DNA of 64,000 nt, taken from assembly GCA_013397865.1 (NCBI GenBank), contig VZTI01001000.1, positions 113,742 through 177,741 of the forward strand, written 5' to 3'. Under the pieces are notes generated by a model. That model searched no databases and had not been told where the DNA came from. It saw nothing but the letters and a program-made list of their open reading frames with translations. Below are positions 12,831 to 25,929 of this stretch, piece by piece. Made by a program: the position numbers and the translations under genes. This stretch comes from Struthidea cinerea. Taxonomy: Eukaryota; Chordata; Aves; Passeriformes; Corcoracidae. How positions within the stretch are numbered: position 1 is the first letter of the stretch; each line of letters opens with the position of its first letter.

Positions 12831-15559
12831 AAGCGTGTAAAACTTCAGCGTGTCACTCACAGCAAATCATCACTGAGGTCATCCGTGTTATCATCATGGC
12901 TGCCTTTGGCCCCGCTCCCCCTGAGCACAGAAGCCTCGGTAAGGATCATCTGCTTGGTTTATTGCCTTCTTGATCCAATAAATATATTTCCTGTGAGAAA
13001 ACTCTTCTGTGGGATTTATTTAAATCAGCCTCCCCAAATTCATCTCTGCAAACTTCCTTCCTCTTCCTCCCACACTGTTTCTCTCTCTGCATGCCGTAAG
13101 CTTTAAGAATCTCTGCACTGATTCCGTTCCATATCCCCTTCCCAGGCAGCAGTAACCTCTGTGCATGTGGAAATAATTTTCCTCTAATCAACCATAGCAG
13201 TCCAGCTCCTTTTCATCCCACAGTGCATCTCCCGAAGATGCACGCCCCTTTACAACTGGTGCACTGAGGGCAGTGGGAATGCCTGAAAAAGGAAGGACAA
13301 CAGTTAAACAAAGTTTTGGGAAAAGACTACAATACTGTTCCTTAACCAGTCAAATGAACATTAGAATCTGTCTGGAAACCCTCATTCTAATTCTGTATAG
13401 GAACAGATTCAAATAAATAGGTGTATTTTAGAGAATATGTGTGGAATATGCACACTTTTTTTTTAAGCAGTCCCGCTCTCTGCAGTTTGGGAGGCAAAGC
13501 ATCACTTCCAGCTTGCCGAGACTGGGAGGAGTGACAGAGCGGCGATCCAGTGTTCTTTCCACGCAAACCCTTAATGTAGACATGCTGCAGCACCGCAAAA
13601 GGGAATTGACTTCACTGCAAATGAAGCAAGGCCTTAAGTGCTTTGTTGAACAGCAGCCGAGCTCTTTGGTAATGAACAACAGTGACAAAAGAAATAAAGA
13701 AGCAAGCCGTGATAGCCCGATGTGGCTGCAGTGGAGTAGCTCTTCTGATGGCTGCTGGCGTGAGATGACATGTGAACACAATCTATCTCCACATGCTGCT
13801 GCAGTCTTTCACCAGAGGCTAGTTTAAAAACCTTGAAGACTTGGCAATTAAGAGGACCTCTAATTGAAACAGAACAACAGTAGCATTTTAATTGCCATGC
13901 AGCTCCCCTCCAGAGCATCGTGGACTAGCAGAAATTCAAGGTTCCACAAGCAGGTTTAAAAGCAGGTTTTAAAAATCATACAGAAACCATGTCATGTGTC
14001 TTTTGCCTCAAGAGCCATTCGAATCCTTGGGGAAGGGATTAGTTACTCCACAACACCAGGGCCACACATTGGGGTAGAAAAGACAGGTTGCCTCAGTGGG
14101 TGACACGTGCCCTGGAAACATTCTTGCTGGAGGACAGGGACACCAGCTGCAAGCACCAGGGAATGTCAAATGCATTAAACCATGCACTGGAGCCCAGACT
14201 GGAGCTTCCTTAAAACAAAGCACTGGCTGATAGTGATTATCAGCTGGACAGGGACAGGGAAAACCCATCTGTGTCGGTATCATGCAAACATGGTGGTATT
14301 CTGATGTGCCCTATGGGGGTGATGCAAAAGTTCAACTCACATCAAAAAAAAAGCCAGAACCAGAAGTCTGGATATTCCTTTCCATTACCTGGGTTATCCT
14401 ATTGTTTGGTGGCATTGACACAGGCTTCTTCAAGGAAGGGACATTCATTCCTCCTATAGCTGGGAAGAGAAACACTCCAGGTAGGACTTAGAGTGATAAT
14501 AAATGGGATTGCAGCAGCAATCTCACCCCAGGACAGAGTGTGGACAGGGACTCTTCAGGGAAGGAGGGAGATGCTGGAGGTGCTGGGAGCTCTGCCAGCT
14601 TCCCCTGTGGCGGGTGCCAGGGCCCGTGCTGGGCAGGAGCCGCTGGCAAGTAGATGTTGTATTATATTAATATACTTTTATAATTCCTTTCATTTCCAAG
14701 AGCCCCAAGACACGCCGCAGCAGATAATCCTGCTGATTAGCCAAATCAAAGCTTTGTGAGCAAACCCTGCGCACTCTTTAGGGAGCTGTGCAACACGAAA
14801 TCAATGTATTGAAAGAGCACTCTCCACAGCAAGTGCTGCTGATTCACAGCCCTCATCTGCTTCCCATTTCAGGGAAAGTGACTTCCAAGGAATGGTCGTG
14901 GTGTTGTTTTCCATTATTAATTATCTGCTGGTCCTGGTCTGGATGGCATTCGGGATGTGAAGGACACCATCCCTTCCCCGGGGAGATGAGGACCAATGCA
15001 GAGGGAAAATCAAGGCCAGGACAGGAGGTTTCTGCTGTGCATCTGTGTGAGACACCCAACTTAGGCTGAAGCAGCAAATGCATGTTAGGAACAAGTCTGC
15101 AAAAAATGGTGAGCAGGTGTCTGGCACGACGAGGAGAGGAAACACAGAAAAACAGATGAAGAATAAAGGTCTTTTCCTCTAACCAAAAGCTGTATGAGGA
15201 CTCTAAAACCAGTCAAAGCCAAACCCCTCACTGGGAGGCTGGCATTAGCCGCTTGTTTTTCAGGAAACCCCAATGGCAGGTGCTCCCACCTGCAGCTGGT
15301 TCCTGGTGCACGTTTCAAAACTGGGTCTTCGTCCTCCTTCAGGGAAACAACAGTGCTGGGGGGAGCAGCACCCTGCAGGACCCCCGACACAGCCCCCCCT
15401 TTTCATCACACGTGGGGAGGCTACACCAGAACCCTTGTTTTTGTCCCCCCTGGCCCTGGCAGCACTGAGGCAACCTGACGCTCCGCCGCGGGAAGGACCT
15501 ATTAGATAATTGACTGCATCCCCTGCCAAGGCAGCAGGTAGTCTCCTGACAGAGGCTGT
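12831..15559. other. intergenic, nothing except a GATA palindrome
   Basis: No exon is supported. GCTGATA (14226-14232) and TATCAGC (14238-14244) form a perfect inverted repeat with a 5-bp spacer. Otherwise unremarkable. Confidence 0.5.
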
Positions 15560-16030
15560 AACAGATATTAAACATACTGCTCTTGATCTCAGCAAAAAAT
15601 GGCCACTGGAGTAATTTTTTTTTTAACCCACTAAGTAAAAGCTTTCTAGCTCATCTTAATAGGTTTTATCTGATGAAAAAGGTACATTCATCATGGAAAG
15701 GCTTTTCTTTTTTTTCTTCCCCATTAAACTTTCGAAGAATTGTTTTAATTTTTTTAAGCTGTCATTGATTTTTTTGTAAGCAAAAATGGACATGTTGAAG
15801 CAGAAAAAAATCCATTTCATTGTAAGCCAATTTTCATTTAGGAGAACATTTCAACATACAATTTCCAATTTGGTCTCGTCACATCCTCTTTGTCCTGCTG
15901 TTATACAGGTCAAAACATTACCAGAGATTGATAAAAGTGCAAAAATGTGAGCTTGTTTTAGCAGTAATTGGTACTTTTATATTTGTTTCCAGACAGTTTT
16001 GTCTAGCTGCTTTCCTCTTTTTCTGTCAGC
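15560..16030. promoter_or_regulatory. candidate upstream regulatory element F
   Basis: An AT-rich block with repeated T runs and words such as AGCTGTCATTGATTTTT (near 15758) and CCATTTCATTGTAAGCC (near 15812). It has low CpG and no transposon signature. Motif-based inference only. Confidence 0.25.
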
Positions 16031-18119
16031 CCAATAGAATAACACCCTCAGGTAGCTGCGTGTCAGTGCCAGGTCCATCATGGGGAGATTTGTTTCTCTC
16101 CCATTTCTAAACAACCTCCTCAACCAGACAATGGAGTATGACCCACATGCAGGTGAGCAGACACCAGCACCACCAGCACACATGATGACTAGAAAGTAAT
16201 TAATTTCTCTGTTAAAATCAATCCCCTTGCTGCAACACTGCTTGTCCCACACTCCCAAAAGCCTTGGTGCCCTTGGAAGCCTTGCCCTGCTCTCACTTCC
16301 CATCTGGGGTTGTGGGGGATGAAGAGTGGGGTGGGGGACCTTGGGGGGTAGATCCCTGTCAGGGTCCTTCTCCCCCTGTCTCAGAAGCACAAGGTCACCA
16401 GCGTGGTGAACCGCTCTGCCCCTGGATAACATCTTCTGCTGGGCTTGTGAATATTGCAACAGCCCCTCGGTGCTGGCAAATACTGGCGGCGGTGCCAGTG
16501 CTGCACCTTTGAGCCCTGTGCACTTTGTGGCCTCATTAGCCCCAAATTATGTCCAGCCAGGGTTGTGTACAAGCCAATCTCCAGCGGCCAGGGCTTCCTG
16601 TTGCCAGCTCAGCACCTCTGCCTGCAGCCTCGGACATATTTTGCAGTCGTGTCCGTTTGGTACCAACTGAAGGAAAAGAGGGAAAAGGTGAAAAGCAAGG
16701 AAACGGCTCCCGCATTGTTCATCTCCAAAGGAGGGAGGGAAGCTGCTGCTACAGCCCGCAGGGGCACCATCTGTCGTGAGTCAGCAACCAGCCAGATTTA
16801 CTGCCGATTGATTAAATTAACATTTGTTATAAGCCAGGGAAGGGAGGAAGGGGGGAAGAAATCCTCTTCACTGCTCTTGAATTATTTATGCCCTGGAAGC
16901 CTCCATGCCATGCTCAGGGCAGGCAGCAGTGACAAGAGCTGCAAGTCCCCGTGCAGAGGGACAGGCTGGGCTACTGCAGGTCCTCCTGACCCCTGACAAA
17001 TTACAGCAACACAGGGTGGTATGAGGTGTGCAGGAGGTGCCATTCCAGAGGGCGTTTTCCTCACATTGTTTTGGCCACTGTTTTTGAGCTCTGTTTTCCC
17101 AGTAAAGGTGTGAGGGATGGTTGTCAGCGCCGCCGCACTCCTAATGCCTGCGCGAAGTCTTTGTGGACTGGTGCAAGAGCGAGGGCAGGTTTGTGTGGGC
17201 AGGACAGGCTGGGTGGCTTCGCTCCGCACCCCTGGCAGGGACCCAGGAGCGGGAGAAAAAAAGCAAACTGAATTCCCACCAATTTGATATTTTTTTTCTC
17301 TGTGCCGACAATGAATCTGGATGGAGTCAGCTGGATGCTCTTAGATCTCATTGAAACCTGCCTCCATGTGCAGCGTGTCCGACGTGAGGCGCTGAATTCA
17401 GGATGGGCTGGTGTTGCTCTTCAGGGGCTGTCTGGGCTGGCCATGTGCCTGGACAGGAGGGGGAGAAAACATGGTGGAACTGCTGAGAGATGTCTTACAC
17501 GGGCCATGCCTGAGCGGGCTGGACCTGCTGGGAGAAAACACCCGTGCAAACCTGGGCACACAATTTGCCAAGCCAGCGAGGAACAGGGACTTTTGTTCTT
17601 GTGGCTCACGGTGGGTTTCAGAGCAAGCCCCAAAGCAAGGCCACAGCCCTGACCATCTCTCTGCAGAGCTGGCAGCCAGCCTGCGTGAGAAATAAGGCAA
17701 CTCTTCCCTTCCTCCCACAGACCAATATCCTCTGCGCAAACAGAGCGAGGATGCGTTTTCCTTCTGCCGGCTGATCTGTTATACGGGGATGAAGCCCCTT
17801 GTGCCCCCGCAGGGTGACAGGCGAGAACTGAGCTCCCCACAGGGACTGGGACACACAGTGAGGACAGGGAAGCTGAGGAAGGAAAGGAAGAGTCACCAAG
17901 GGGTGAAGGCAGCAACAGGGATGACTGTGGGAGCAGTGCCACCTCCTGTCCTCACGAAGCCTTCCCAAAGCCCAGTCACTGCTCGAACCTTTGCAAGGTC
18001 TCGCCCCACAGCTCATGCTGGCATGTGAGTCCTCCTTTACCCCCCATCGGCCTGCAGAGCCCCCCCCAGACCTCCCAAGTCCTGGGCTGCCACACAACAC
18101 CCTGGCAACAGCAGGGCAG
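16031..18119. other. intergenic, GC-moderate, with a G-quadruplex candidate
   Basis: Nothing coding is supported, although the sequence from 16450 to 17950 has several long open frames because stops are rare. G runs at 16306-16348 could form a quadruplex (separate finding). Confidence 0.5.
16306..16348 (+). other. potential G-quadruplex
   Basis: Five G tracts (16306-16309, 16313-16317, 16328-16331, 16333-16337, 16343-16348). One loop is 10 nt, so it meets relaxed but not strict quadruplex rules. Confidence 0.35.
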
Positions 18120-18320
18120 CCAGTGTGCCAGACAATGAATTTAGGTATTTAAACTTCTTGTTACAGTCAGCCATCAAATATTCATAGTAACAAATAAAGG
18201 AGGAGAGGAGGGGCAAGCCTATTGCAAAAGGGCTGAAAAGGGAAATAACTTTTTACAGCCAGACCATTAAGTTATAAATCTGGATACATCCAGGATTTAT
18301 TTACCATGCTGTCTGGACGT
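18120..18320. promoter_or_regulatory. candidate upstream regulatory element G
   Basis: An AT-rich, CpG-poor segment including CATCAAATATTCATAG (18172-18187), AACAAATAAAG and ATTAAGTTATAAATC. It is abruptly bounded by GC-rich sequence on both sides. Inference only. Confidence 0.28.
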
Positions 18321-20614
18321 AAGCACACCGAAGCTGCAGCTGCAAGCGAGGGCAGGAGGTGTGTGGTTTGTCCAGCCCTAGGAGGGGGTCAGAGAGGGTG
18401 GTAGGAAGAGGGGAGGCCAAGGAGGAGAGGAGGCTGGCGTTGGCAGGCACAGGCACCCGGCAGGTACACAGCAGCCCCAGAAGTCACCAGCAGACTTTTC
18501 CCCTGACAGAAAAAGGGACAGGTGGTGTGGGAAGGCTGATCTCTTGCCACACACCCCTTCCCACAGCCCTCTCCCCATCCTCGCTTTCCCCCGATCGAGG
18601 TGCCCACCACAGGGGCACTGGTCAGTGCAGGAAGCTTGCAACAAGGGGGGCTTTGCAAGGCTTATTTGTGCACAAGGATTTTCCCTCAGCCAGGCCAGGA
18701 TTTCCTAACCCTCCAAGGCCCATCCATGTAAAGGTCAGGGCATATCTCAGCAGCACAGCGCATCCGGCATGGTGAGCGGATGCCTGGACCCTGCTCCCAG
18801 TGGCCAGTGTGGATTCCTGGACAATGTTGCTTCATGAAGCTCCAGGTCCCAGGGAGCAGAGCCGGCAGGGAGGGTCGGAGGCATGCCAAGGGGAGTTCAA
18901 TCCCTGATGAAGTTTCCAGCCGTATTCTATTTTAATGTTGAGATCCTCCATTTGTTCAATTCTTAAAGGTGACCCACAAAGGAAAGTACCATTTGGGCCC
19001 ATGCCCAGTGTTTGCTTCCCTGTGCTGTATAAAAAGACCTGGAAGTAGGTATTTTTATAAAGCTACTTTTTGGCATTAGAAATGTGGATCTTTGCTTTAC
19101 CTCAGTACCCTGGGGAGGCACAAAGACTCGCTGTGGTGCGGTTACAGAAATGATAATGATGCGAGCTGACCTGCTGTGACGTGACTGGAGCAGGCTGTTT
19201 TCTGTCCAGTGTTTCTGTTTGTTTTTTTATTAACATCACTTACTTTCAATGACCAGCTGACATTTTGGATAAAAGACCTTTGTTGAAACCTCAGCATCCT
19301 TCCTCCTTCTATGGTACATTTTCCATAGGCTCATCCTCCATCTGCTTCAGCAAAACTTATCAACTATCAGTTCCATCAGCAAAACCAGAAAATGGGAAAC
19401 ATATTTAATAGCTTTTTTGCTCCAGAACTTTTGCCATACAGAGACAATACCTACAAGACAGCAACCCAAGTAAGAAAAACCCAGTCTCAGGGCCCCCAGG
19501 ACTGCCCTGGCTGTGCAGGGCTCTTTGCTCTTCCATGAGCTGCAGGCAAAGGAAAGTGCTGTCCTTCCACGAGCACAGCACAGCCACCCCCTGCACCTCA
19601 TTTTGGGGCAGGATTTACGGCTGTTCTGCTGTTGGAGACTGCTCATATGAAGCCTGTACAACTTCATGCAGGCTTTTGTCTCGATCTGTGTGCGTGTCCT
19701 TGGGAGCTGTATCCCTGTCACTCCTGCATGGACACCCCCACCACTCTCCTCTCACCTTTCTCTTATTTCCAGAGCCACTGTTAAGAGCTGGGATCACTTG
19801 TGACCCCGGGTGTATGCCTATACAGTTTACAGCAAAAGCACTTAGGGAATGTAATCACTCATAGAAACCCAGTTCCCACGGGGCTGACACCACTCTTTGA
19901 TGCATCGAGGTTTTCCTCGCCATGGCCCCACCTTTTCCAGCCCTTGCTGCTGGGCCAAGGCTGCTGCCCGTCCCCGAGTGCCTGCCCTGGGCGGAGCATG
20001 CCAGGCACGCTGGCAGGCGGGACGAGGGCCGTGCTGCAGGGCTGGGGACGCGGTGGGGACGCTGCTGCAGCTCTGCCTGTGCTGAGTCACACCCACCGGA
20101 CGCTCCTGCATATCCCTGCTGGAAAGGTACCAAGAGCATTAGCACTGCAAGCCCGATCTCTGCAAAATAAGACAGCCAGATCGTTGCAGTAGCTCCCGTT
20201 ACAGCCCGTGGCTCCCTGTCCTGTGTCCTCCAGCCATCCGTCCTGGCCAGGTCAGGCAGCCTCCCTTTGGTGGGTGCTGCGTGCCTGATGTTCAAAGCAA
20301 CATGCTTGGCTTTCTCCAAAAAAAGCCTACAGGTTTGGTCAGCTGCTGCCACAGCTCATTTACAGGCTGCTGTTCCCCCTCCCATGCTGCTCTCCCCCAG
20401 CACAGTGATGGCTCCTGCCTTTTTGCTCCGTCCCGTGGTACTGCCTAGCTGTGGGCCTCTCTACGTCCGTGCAAGGACCAGACAGACACCAAAGAGGCCT
20501 TCAGCAACACCAGGGACTGAGAGGTTGGCCTTTTGTCAACCCTTGCAAGCACAGGGGAGGCTGGGAAGGACTGGCCTGCGCCCCAGAAGGCTCACAACCC
20601 ACGAGCTCTCCTTT
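18321..20614. other. intergenic, nothing firm
   Basis: Mixed sequence. AT-rich at about 18900-19290, locally CpG-rich at about 19965-20065. No supported gene. Confidence 0.5.
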
Positions 20615-20755
20615 CCTTCAGCCACAGACAAGTGATTTATGGCTCTGCGCCTCCATTTCCTTGCCTGGGACCCAGACAAGCATCCCTCCCTCTCAAGGCT
20701 GCTGTGACGATGGCTGTGTTTAAAACCTGAGGTTCCCAGGCACTACAGCAACGTG
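20615..20755 (+). repeat. MIR-family SINE fossil
   Basis: In order: ACAAGTGATTTATGGCTCTG, CGCCTCCATTTCCTTGCCTG, CTCAAGGCTGCTGTGACGATG and CCCAGGCACTACAGCAACG. These follow the MIR consensus words GCAAGTCACTTAACCTCTC, GTGCCTCAGTTTCCTCATCTG, CATAGGGTTGTTGTGAGGATT and GTGCCTGGCACATAGTAAG. The order and spacing make this the most convincing repeat fossil in the window. Confidence 0.6.
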
Positions 20756-23294
20756 GCGATACAAACACTTCGGGCTGAGCCACCCTTTGTTTGGCATTTC
20801 TGGAGCTCTGGTATGACTGATGAGGTCTCATCAGACCAAAACCATCTCGAGCAGGCTCTGCCAGGGCCAGGCTGCTCTTGACGTCAGTAGGTTTTGGACA
20901 CGGGCCCGTCTTTCAGGGGAGGTGAAGCCAAAGCTGCTTTTAAATTGTGCTGCTTCTGCCGACAGTGGAGAGGACAGAGCGGGGCTCAGGCCCACACAGT
21001 GGCTGTGGCAGGGTCCTCCAGGGATGGAGCTTGATCAGATCCTCTCACTTTAGCTGGCTGACCCTTTCCACCACCTTGCCCCCAAAACCCCAGAGCTCCT
21101 GGTGCGGGCAGCAGACCTGGCACAATCCCTGCCCTGAGAGGCCCAGCTGTTTCTTAGGCAGACGTGGCTTCCTCTGCCCAGTTCCTCAAGCATCACTCAT
21201 CATCCCTCCATGTCTTCCTTTCCAGCAAGGTTTCCTGAGGGGACGAGGTTACTGCCACCAAACTCTGCTGTCAGCTGGGGGACTGAGAAGCTACAGGACC
21301 AGCTCTGCTTGGCATTCACACTGTGGGAGACACTGGAGAGACAAATTGGAAGATGCCATGATCCCAAAGATGTCTCTAAGGCAATACTGCAAGTGCCAAA
21401 TAACCAGCAGTTCAGGCTGTTCCAGAGGGTCTTCCCTTCCTGTTGGATATCTAAGCCTCTCGCTCCCAGTCTGAGCCCTTATTACAGTGTCAGAGACATG
21501 GAGAAGGTCTGTGGACGGAAAGCAATCTATTGCCCATGGTGTCTCTTCCCAGGTCCCAGGGCTCTTGCCTCTGGCTCCTGCTCTCCCATTTTCGGTCTAT
21601 ACAGGGCCTCTGTGGGCTCTCCCACACCCCGAGGCTCCTGGGGCTGCCAAGCCGCCAGCCCATTTCCCTGGGGGCAGTGGGGCAGTGGTGTCCGGGGAGG
21701 GTCCCGACCTACAAGGCACAAAGGAAGGGGAAGGCAGGGGTGCCATGGGACACCTGTGCAGAGTCAGGATTCATCCAGGACAGATGCATAGAGCCGGGCT
21801 TCAGGCTCCACACGCCTAGGACAGACACACAGAGCCTTTGCTGATGCTCCAACCCCGCTGCTCCAGGTGCTCCGGATGAACTGGTGTTTGCCAATGGTGG
21901 TGCTCCTCTGGGCACGGCTTCCTAGCACCTGCTGCCCAGGCTGCTGGCTTTGGCTCTGAGTCTGCCACGTGCCTGGGGTCCTGCTCCAGGCTGGGGGTTG
22001 CTGGGCAGGATGGAGCGTAATTAACTGCAAATCTTCCTCCTCCCCGGATTTGTTCAGCTCCGCTAGGTCTCCCTGCTGCTGTTTCCAGGCACATCGTTTT
22101 CTCCTGGCTTCTTCTTGCTCACCTTCTTCCATCCCAGGGCTGCTCTCTGAATCCACCAAAGCTGCTACATAGGTCTTACACTAATTTTAACAAAGGCTCT
22201 TGTTTGCCCTGGGGATTTTGTTAGTGTCTCTGTCAAAGCTGCCTTTGAAAGCTTTGCTACTCATGCTCACTAATAATTTAGTGTTTGGCTTCTGCATGGC
22301 TTCCTACTGTTCTCCTGGCTCCACCAGTCTCCCTCCTGCTTCACTCATCTTTTTTCTCATGCAGGTTGGGAGCAGGAACCAGTTAATATTTGATTTCCCC
22401 TCTTGACTGCCGTGTCTGGGAGGCATCGGGAGATCAGCCGCAGCCGCCCAAGGAGGGAGCAGCAGCCCCCCTAGAGCTATCTGCAGCCTTCCCAGATGTC
22501 TGCTGCCTTTGTGGCCCTTGATGCCTCATCATCCCCTCGTCCCTCCCCACACCCACCCTCCCAAGGTCTGTTCTCCCTGTTGATAATCCATTATCTACAT
22601 TTAATGCCTCACTAAAGTCCTCCCCTTTGTCTGATGGTGAAACCCCGACCAGATGTGAAGCTTCTTCTGTTACTAACAGCAAATCCTTTTGCAATAGCTA
22701 GTTAGAAAACGGGGAAAACTTTTTAATAAAATAAAAATTGAAACACTGGGCTAATTTTCATTCTGTGGGCCTCATCAAGGAGCAGGGTTTTTTGGGCACT
22801 ATTTATATCTTTTTACAGAAAATCACTCTTTAGAACTGTGGCTCAGAAGATGGGTTTGTATTGTCAGTACTCACACCATGAGACGTTTCCTTTGCTGTGC
22901 CGGTGTAGGTATTGTTGCTCTCATGGTCCACTCACCCCTGAAAAAAAAACAGAAAGGGAACAAGAGATGGAAGAAAAAAAATGCAAATATTCTGTTACGT
23001 GTTCAGACTTCAGAAAACTGAGGCCACCAGCAGCATTTCCAGAAACAAGATTGCCCTCTGTGCCTGCTGAGCACACCCAGATGGATGCACAGATAGGCTC
23101 CAGGAAGGGGGTGAAGTGTGGCTTAAAGGAAGGTCTCCAGTTAACCCTCAAACTGTGTTTTTATCATTTGATATAATTTCCGGAGTCCTTCTGCAAACCT
23201 CCTTGCTGCTATAAGGTGTTGGGTTGTCTCACGGTGCCATGCAAATGACCATTAAAATACGGCAGTGCCAGCTCCTACGCAGCAGCAGAGCTTT

Positions 23295-23313
23295 GCAGCA
23301 GCAGCAGCAGCAG
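23295..23313 (+). repeat. (GCA)6 trinucleotide tract
   Basis: Six GCA units plus one base, with further CAG-like units just upstream. It is too short to be remarkable and no exon surrounds it. Confidence 0.8.
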
Positions 23314-24547
23314 AGCTGCAGAGGAAAAACAGCCCCTGAGAGCCCAAGGATGGAGCCCTGCCATAGTGGGCCAGCATCTGAATGGAGACCCCCAAGCTGG
23401 AGGGATGCAGATAAAACATCAGCACGTGACCCTTTCTGGCGAGCCAGCACTAGCACAGCGTTTTGGTCTTGCATTTGGGCTGCATGTGCTGGGATCTGCA
23501 TCATTTTTTTGCTGAGACAAGTGGTAAGAAGAGGTCCTGAACCACAGAAACCACAAGCATTGCCAGCAAGCTGGGAGAGAACTGTCCTCCTGACCAAATG
23601 CTTATTCCCATTACTACACATGTGCCTATCTATCTTTTTCCTTCAGATGCAAATACTCATTTTTGCAGCTAGTTAGAAATGCACTGACAAATGCCAGCCT
23701 GAAATGTTTCATCTCCTGCTCAATGAACTGTCACTGAACCAAAAAAAAAAATTCACAAGGACGTGCCTGCACTCCTGGTGGGTCTGCCCAGAGCCAGGAT
23801 TTGAGAGCTTCCCAAACTTACTTAGGACATTCTTCCAGTTGAGGGAAGCCTAGCTAGTTTTTAAGTTTCTGTCTAATTCATAAAGAATTTTTGCTTTTAA
23901 TTTCTGGATAGAGTGGCACATCCTGTGAACTGGAAAGCTTGTGTGCCAGCAAAATTGTGTCTTAGATCTGTGGAGGTTCCTGTGTCCTGTCACTTAGGAT
24001 GAAGAAGCTGGTGAACTCATATGATACCCTAAAGAGCTGAAACAATAAGCAAAATATGCACAGCAGAGACACACAAGGCAGGAGGAACACCTGTGCTGCC
24101 TGAGAGGTTCAGTGGGAGCTGGTGCAACAAAGGTGCTTGGCTGTGACTATGAAGATGTCCTGGGGCAAGAAGAGCAGGCAGACAGGAAAGCTGTGAGGGA
24201 TGGCTGTGAAGAAGTGTGAGAGCAAGCTGGCAAAGGAGGCTGAAGAGAGAAGAGAGGGAGAGGTGCAGGACCACATACCAGTAAAACCAGTCCTGGAGTC
24301 GTGAGCAAAGACATTTTTCCTCACGTGGTTTTCCCCAGGCACAAGGAAATATTTTTTTGTGAAGGTAGATGTTGGCAGCAGAAGTGCTTCCCCTCGCCAT
24401 CGTTTTCCCTTTCCAAGGCCCAGAGCTTGCCAGACACTGCCTTTTCTGTTCCCCACCATCACCAAGGAAAGGCAGCTGTACATAAAATCACTGACTTCAG
24501 TGAAGCCATGGTTCACTGAACCACCCAGCTAAAGGTGGTTTTGGTCC

Positions 24548-24618
24548 GGAAGGAAAAAACTCTGAAAGGAAAAGAAATGCTAGAAGGAAAAAAAAAAAAA
24601 CCTGGAAGGAAAAAACCC
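24548..24618 (+). repeat. degenerate GGAAGGAAAAAA array
   Basis: Four loosely repeated units of the type (G)GAAGGAAAA with variable A runs, including A13 near 24588-24600. Low-complexity purine-rich DNA. Confidence 0.7.
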
Positions 24619-25929
24619 CTTGGTAATGGTGACAGAATCTTTGCTTGGCTTTTACTCTGAAGGTGAAAGCAACGGCAATGAATGCAGTGATAGGAACAAC
24701 AGGACAGCAATTCCTGGGCCTGCCATCCTTCAGTCCCCTCGCCATGGCCCACAGCTGGCTGTGTTTTGCCCTTAACAGCAGGGCTGGGGGATCTCACAGG
24801 GTGAGATGGGCACTGTTGGCTGCAGGGTGTCAGCAGGAGATGCTCTTTGTTCCCTTTGCTTTTTGCATTTCCATGTTGTTTTTTTTCCTGGAAACTTTTG
24901 CTGCTGAGATGCCCTCTCAGTCAGCAGGAGCACGCAACGGTGCCACCAGCACAAGGCACACACTGGGCATTGCTCCACCACTGCAGAGTGAAGAAAAGTA
25001 GGTCAGGAAAGTAGGTTTGACAGAGCCAAGGACCGGACTTGTCACCTCACTTGCCATTGGCATGGGAATTGAGAACTGCCAGTGCCAGCCAGCAAGCGGA
25101 ACAGGCAGCATCCGGGACGCCGGGCAGAGCGGGCAGCCCCCGCCCTCCCACAGCACGGCACTGCATGCAGCCCCACTGCTGACCTGCCTCCAGTGAAGGC
25201 TGAACATCTCTGTGCTGCACTTGCCTGGTTGATAATTGAAGCAAACTCCTGAACCCAGGGAGAAGGTGCTAATTGCAAATACCCACTACTTCCCTCGGAG
25301 TGGCAGGACAGCGCTCCACAGGCTGGTGTGTCACTCCTCAAGGGAAGGGTCTGCTGCTGGTCACTGACAGGAGAACAGAAATAACCACATGAGGCCCCCA
25401 ATACTGAAATTTTCCCCATTAGTGAGTCAGAAAAAACACCCACCACGCTGCTGCCTGCTGCATTAGAAGGTGTGCTCCTTTGTTTAACACACTTTATAAT
25501 GGATGTGCTGCAGTCACCACGTGCGTTTCTGTGATGCCCACTCCAAAGGTCCTCTGAACATCTGGGGACCCCAGCACACTGGGCTCTGGGATGGGGCTGG
25601 ACTGTGTGGGTCAGGGCAGCAGAGAGGATTTCTGATCACCGAGACAGACGGGATGGGGTTAGCACACAGCCACTTCCTGAGAACAGAAGTTACCTGTGAT
25701 AAACCCCACAAAAGGCAGAGAAGATTCAGGCCTTGCAATCTTCAAAGCAACTCAGTGCAGACAGTGGTCGTATTTTGGCAAGCAGGGCCCGTCTGCCTGA
25801 GGTGGGGGTGGCAGCGGCTGGGGCAGGCAGCCCAAGAAACATGGATGCAGTCAGTGCCTACAGAAACCCCTGTCACAGGCTGCCCCGCTCCCTGCAGCCC
25901 CTCCCTGCAGCTGCCTGCGCAACTTTTTG

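Larger units (their letters stand above)
20756..25929. other. intergenic, simple repeats only
   Basis: No supported exon. It includes a (GCA)6 tract (23295-23313) and an A-rich degenerate array (24548-24618). The 193-codon frame at 21210 is not credited (see rejected items). Confidence 0.5.

Noticed and set aside
16454..16996. 180-codon plus-strand open frame
   Set aside because: Low-complexity residue mix and overlapping frames on both strands; no domain.
21210..21791. 193-codon plus-strand open frame
   Set aside because: Composition-driven (Ser/Pro/Gly/Trp-rich, low stop density). Several overlapping frames of similar length exist in the same place and none resembles a known family.
23224..23676. 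Open frame with a Gln run (CAG repeat)
   Set aside because: The Gln run is only the short (GCA)6 tract; no conserved flanking protein and no exon borders.
24480..24520. ACTGACTTCAGTGAAGCC as another ancient repeat fragment
   Set aside because: The match to the TTGACTTCAATGG-type repeat word is too short to claim.
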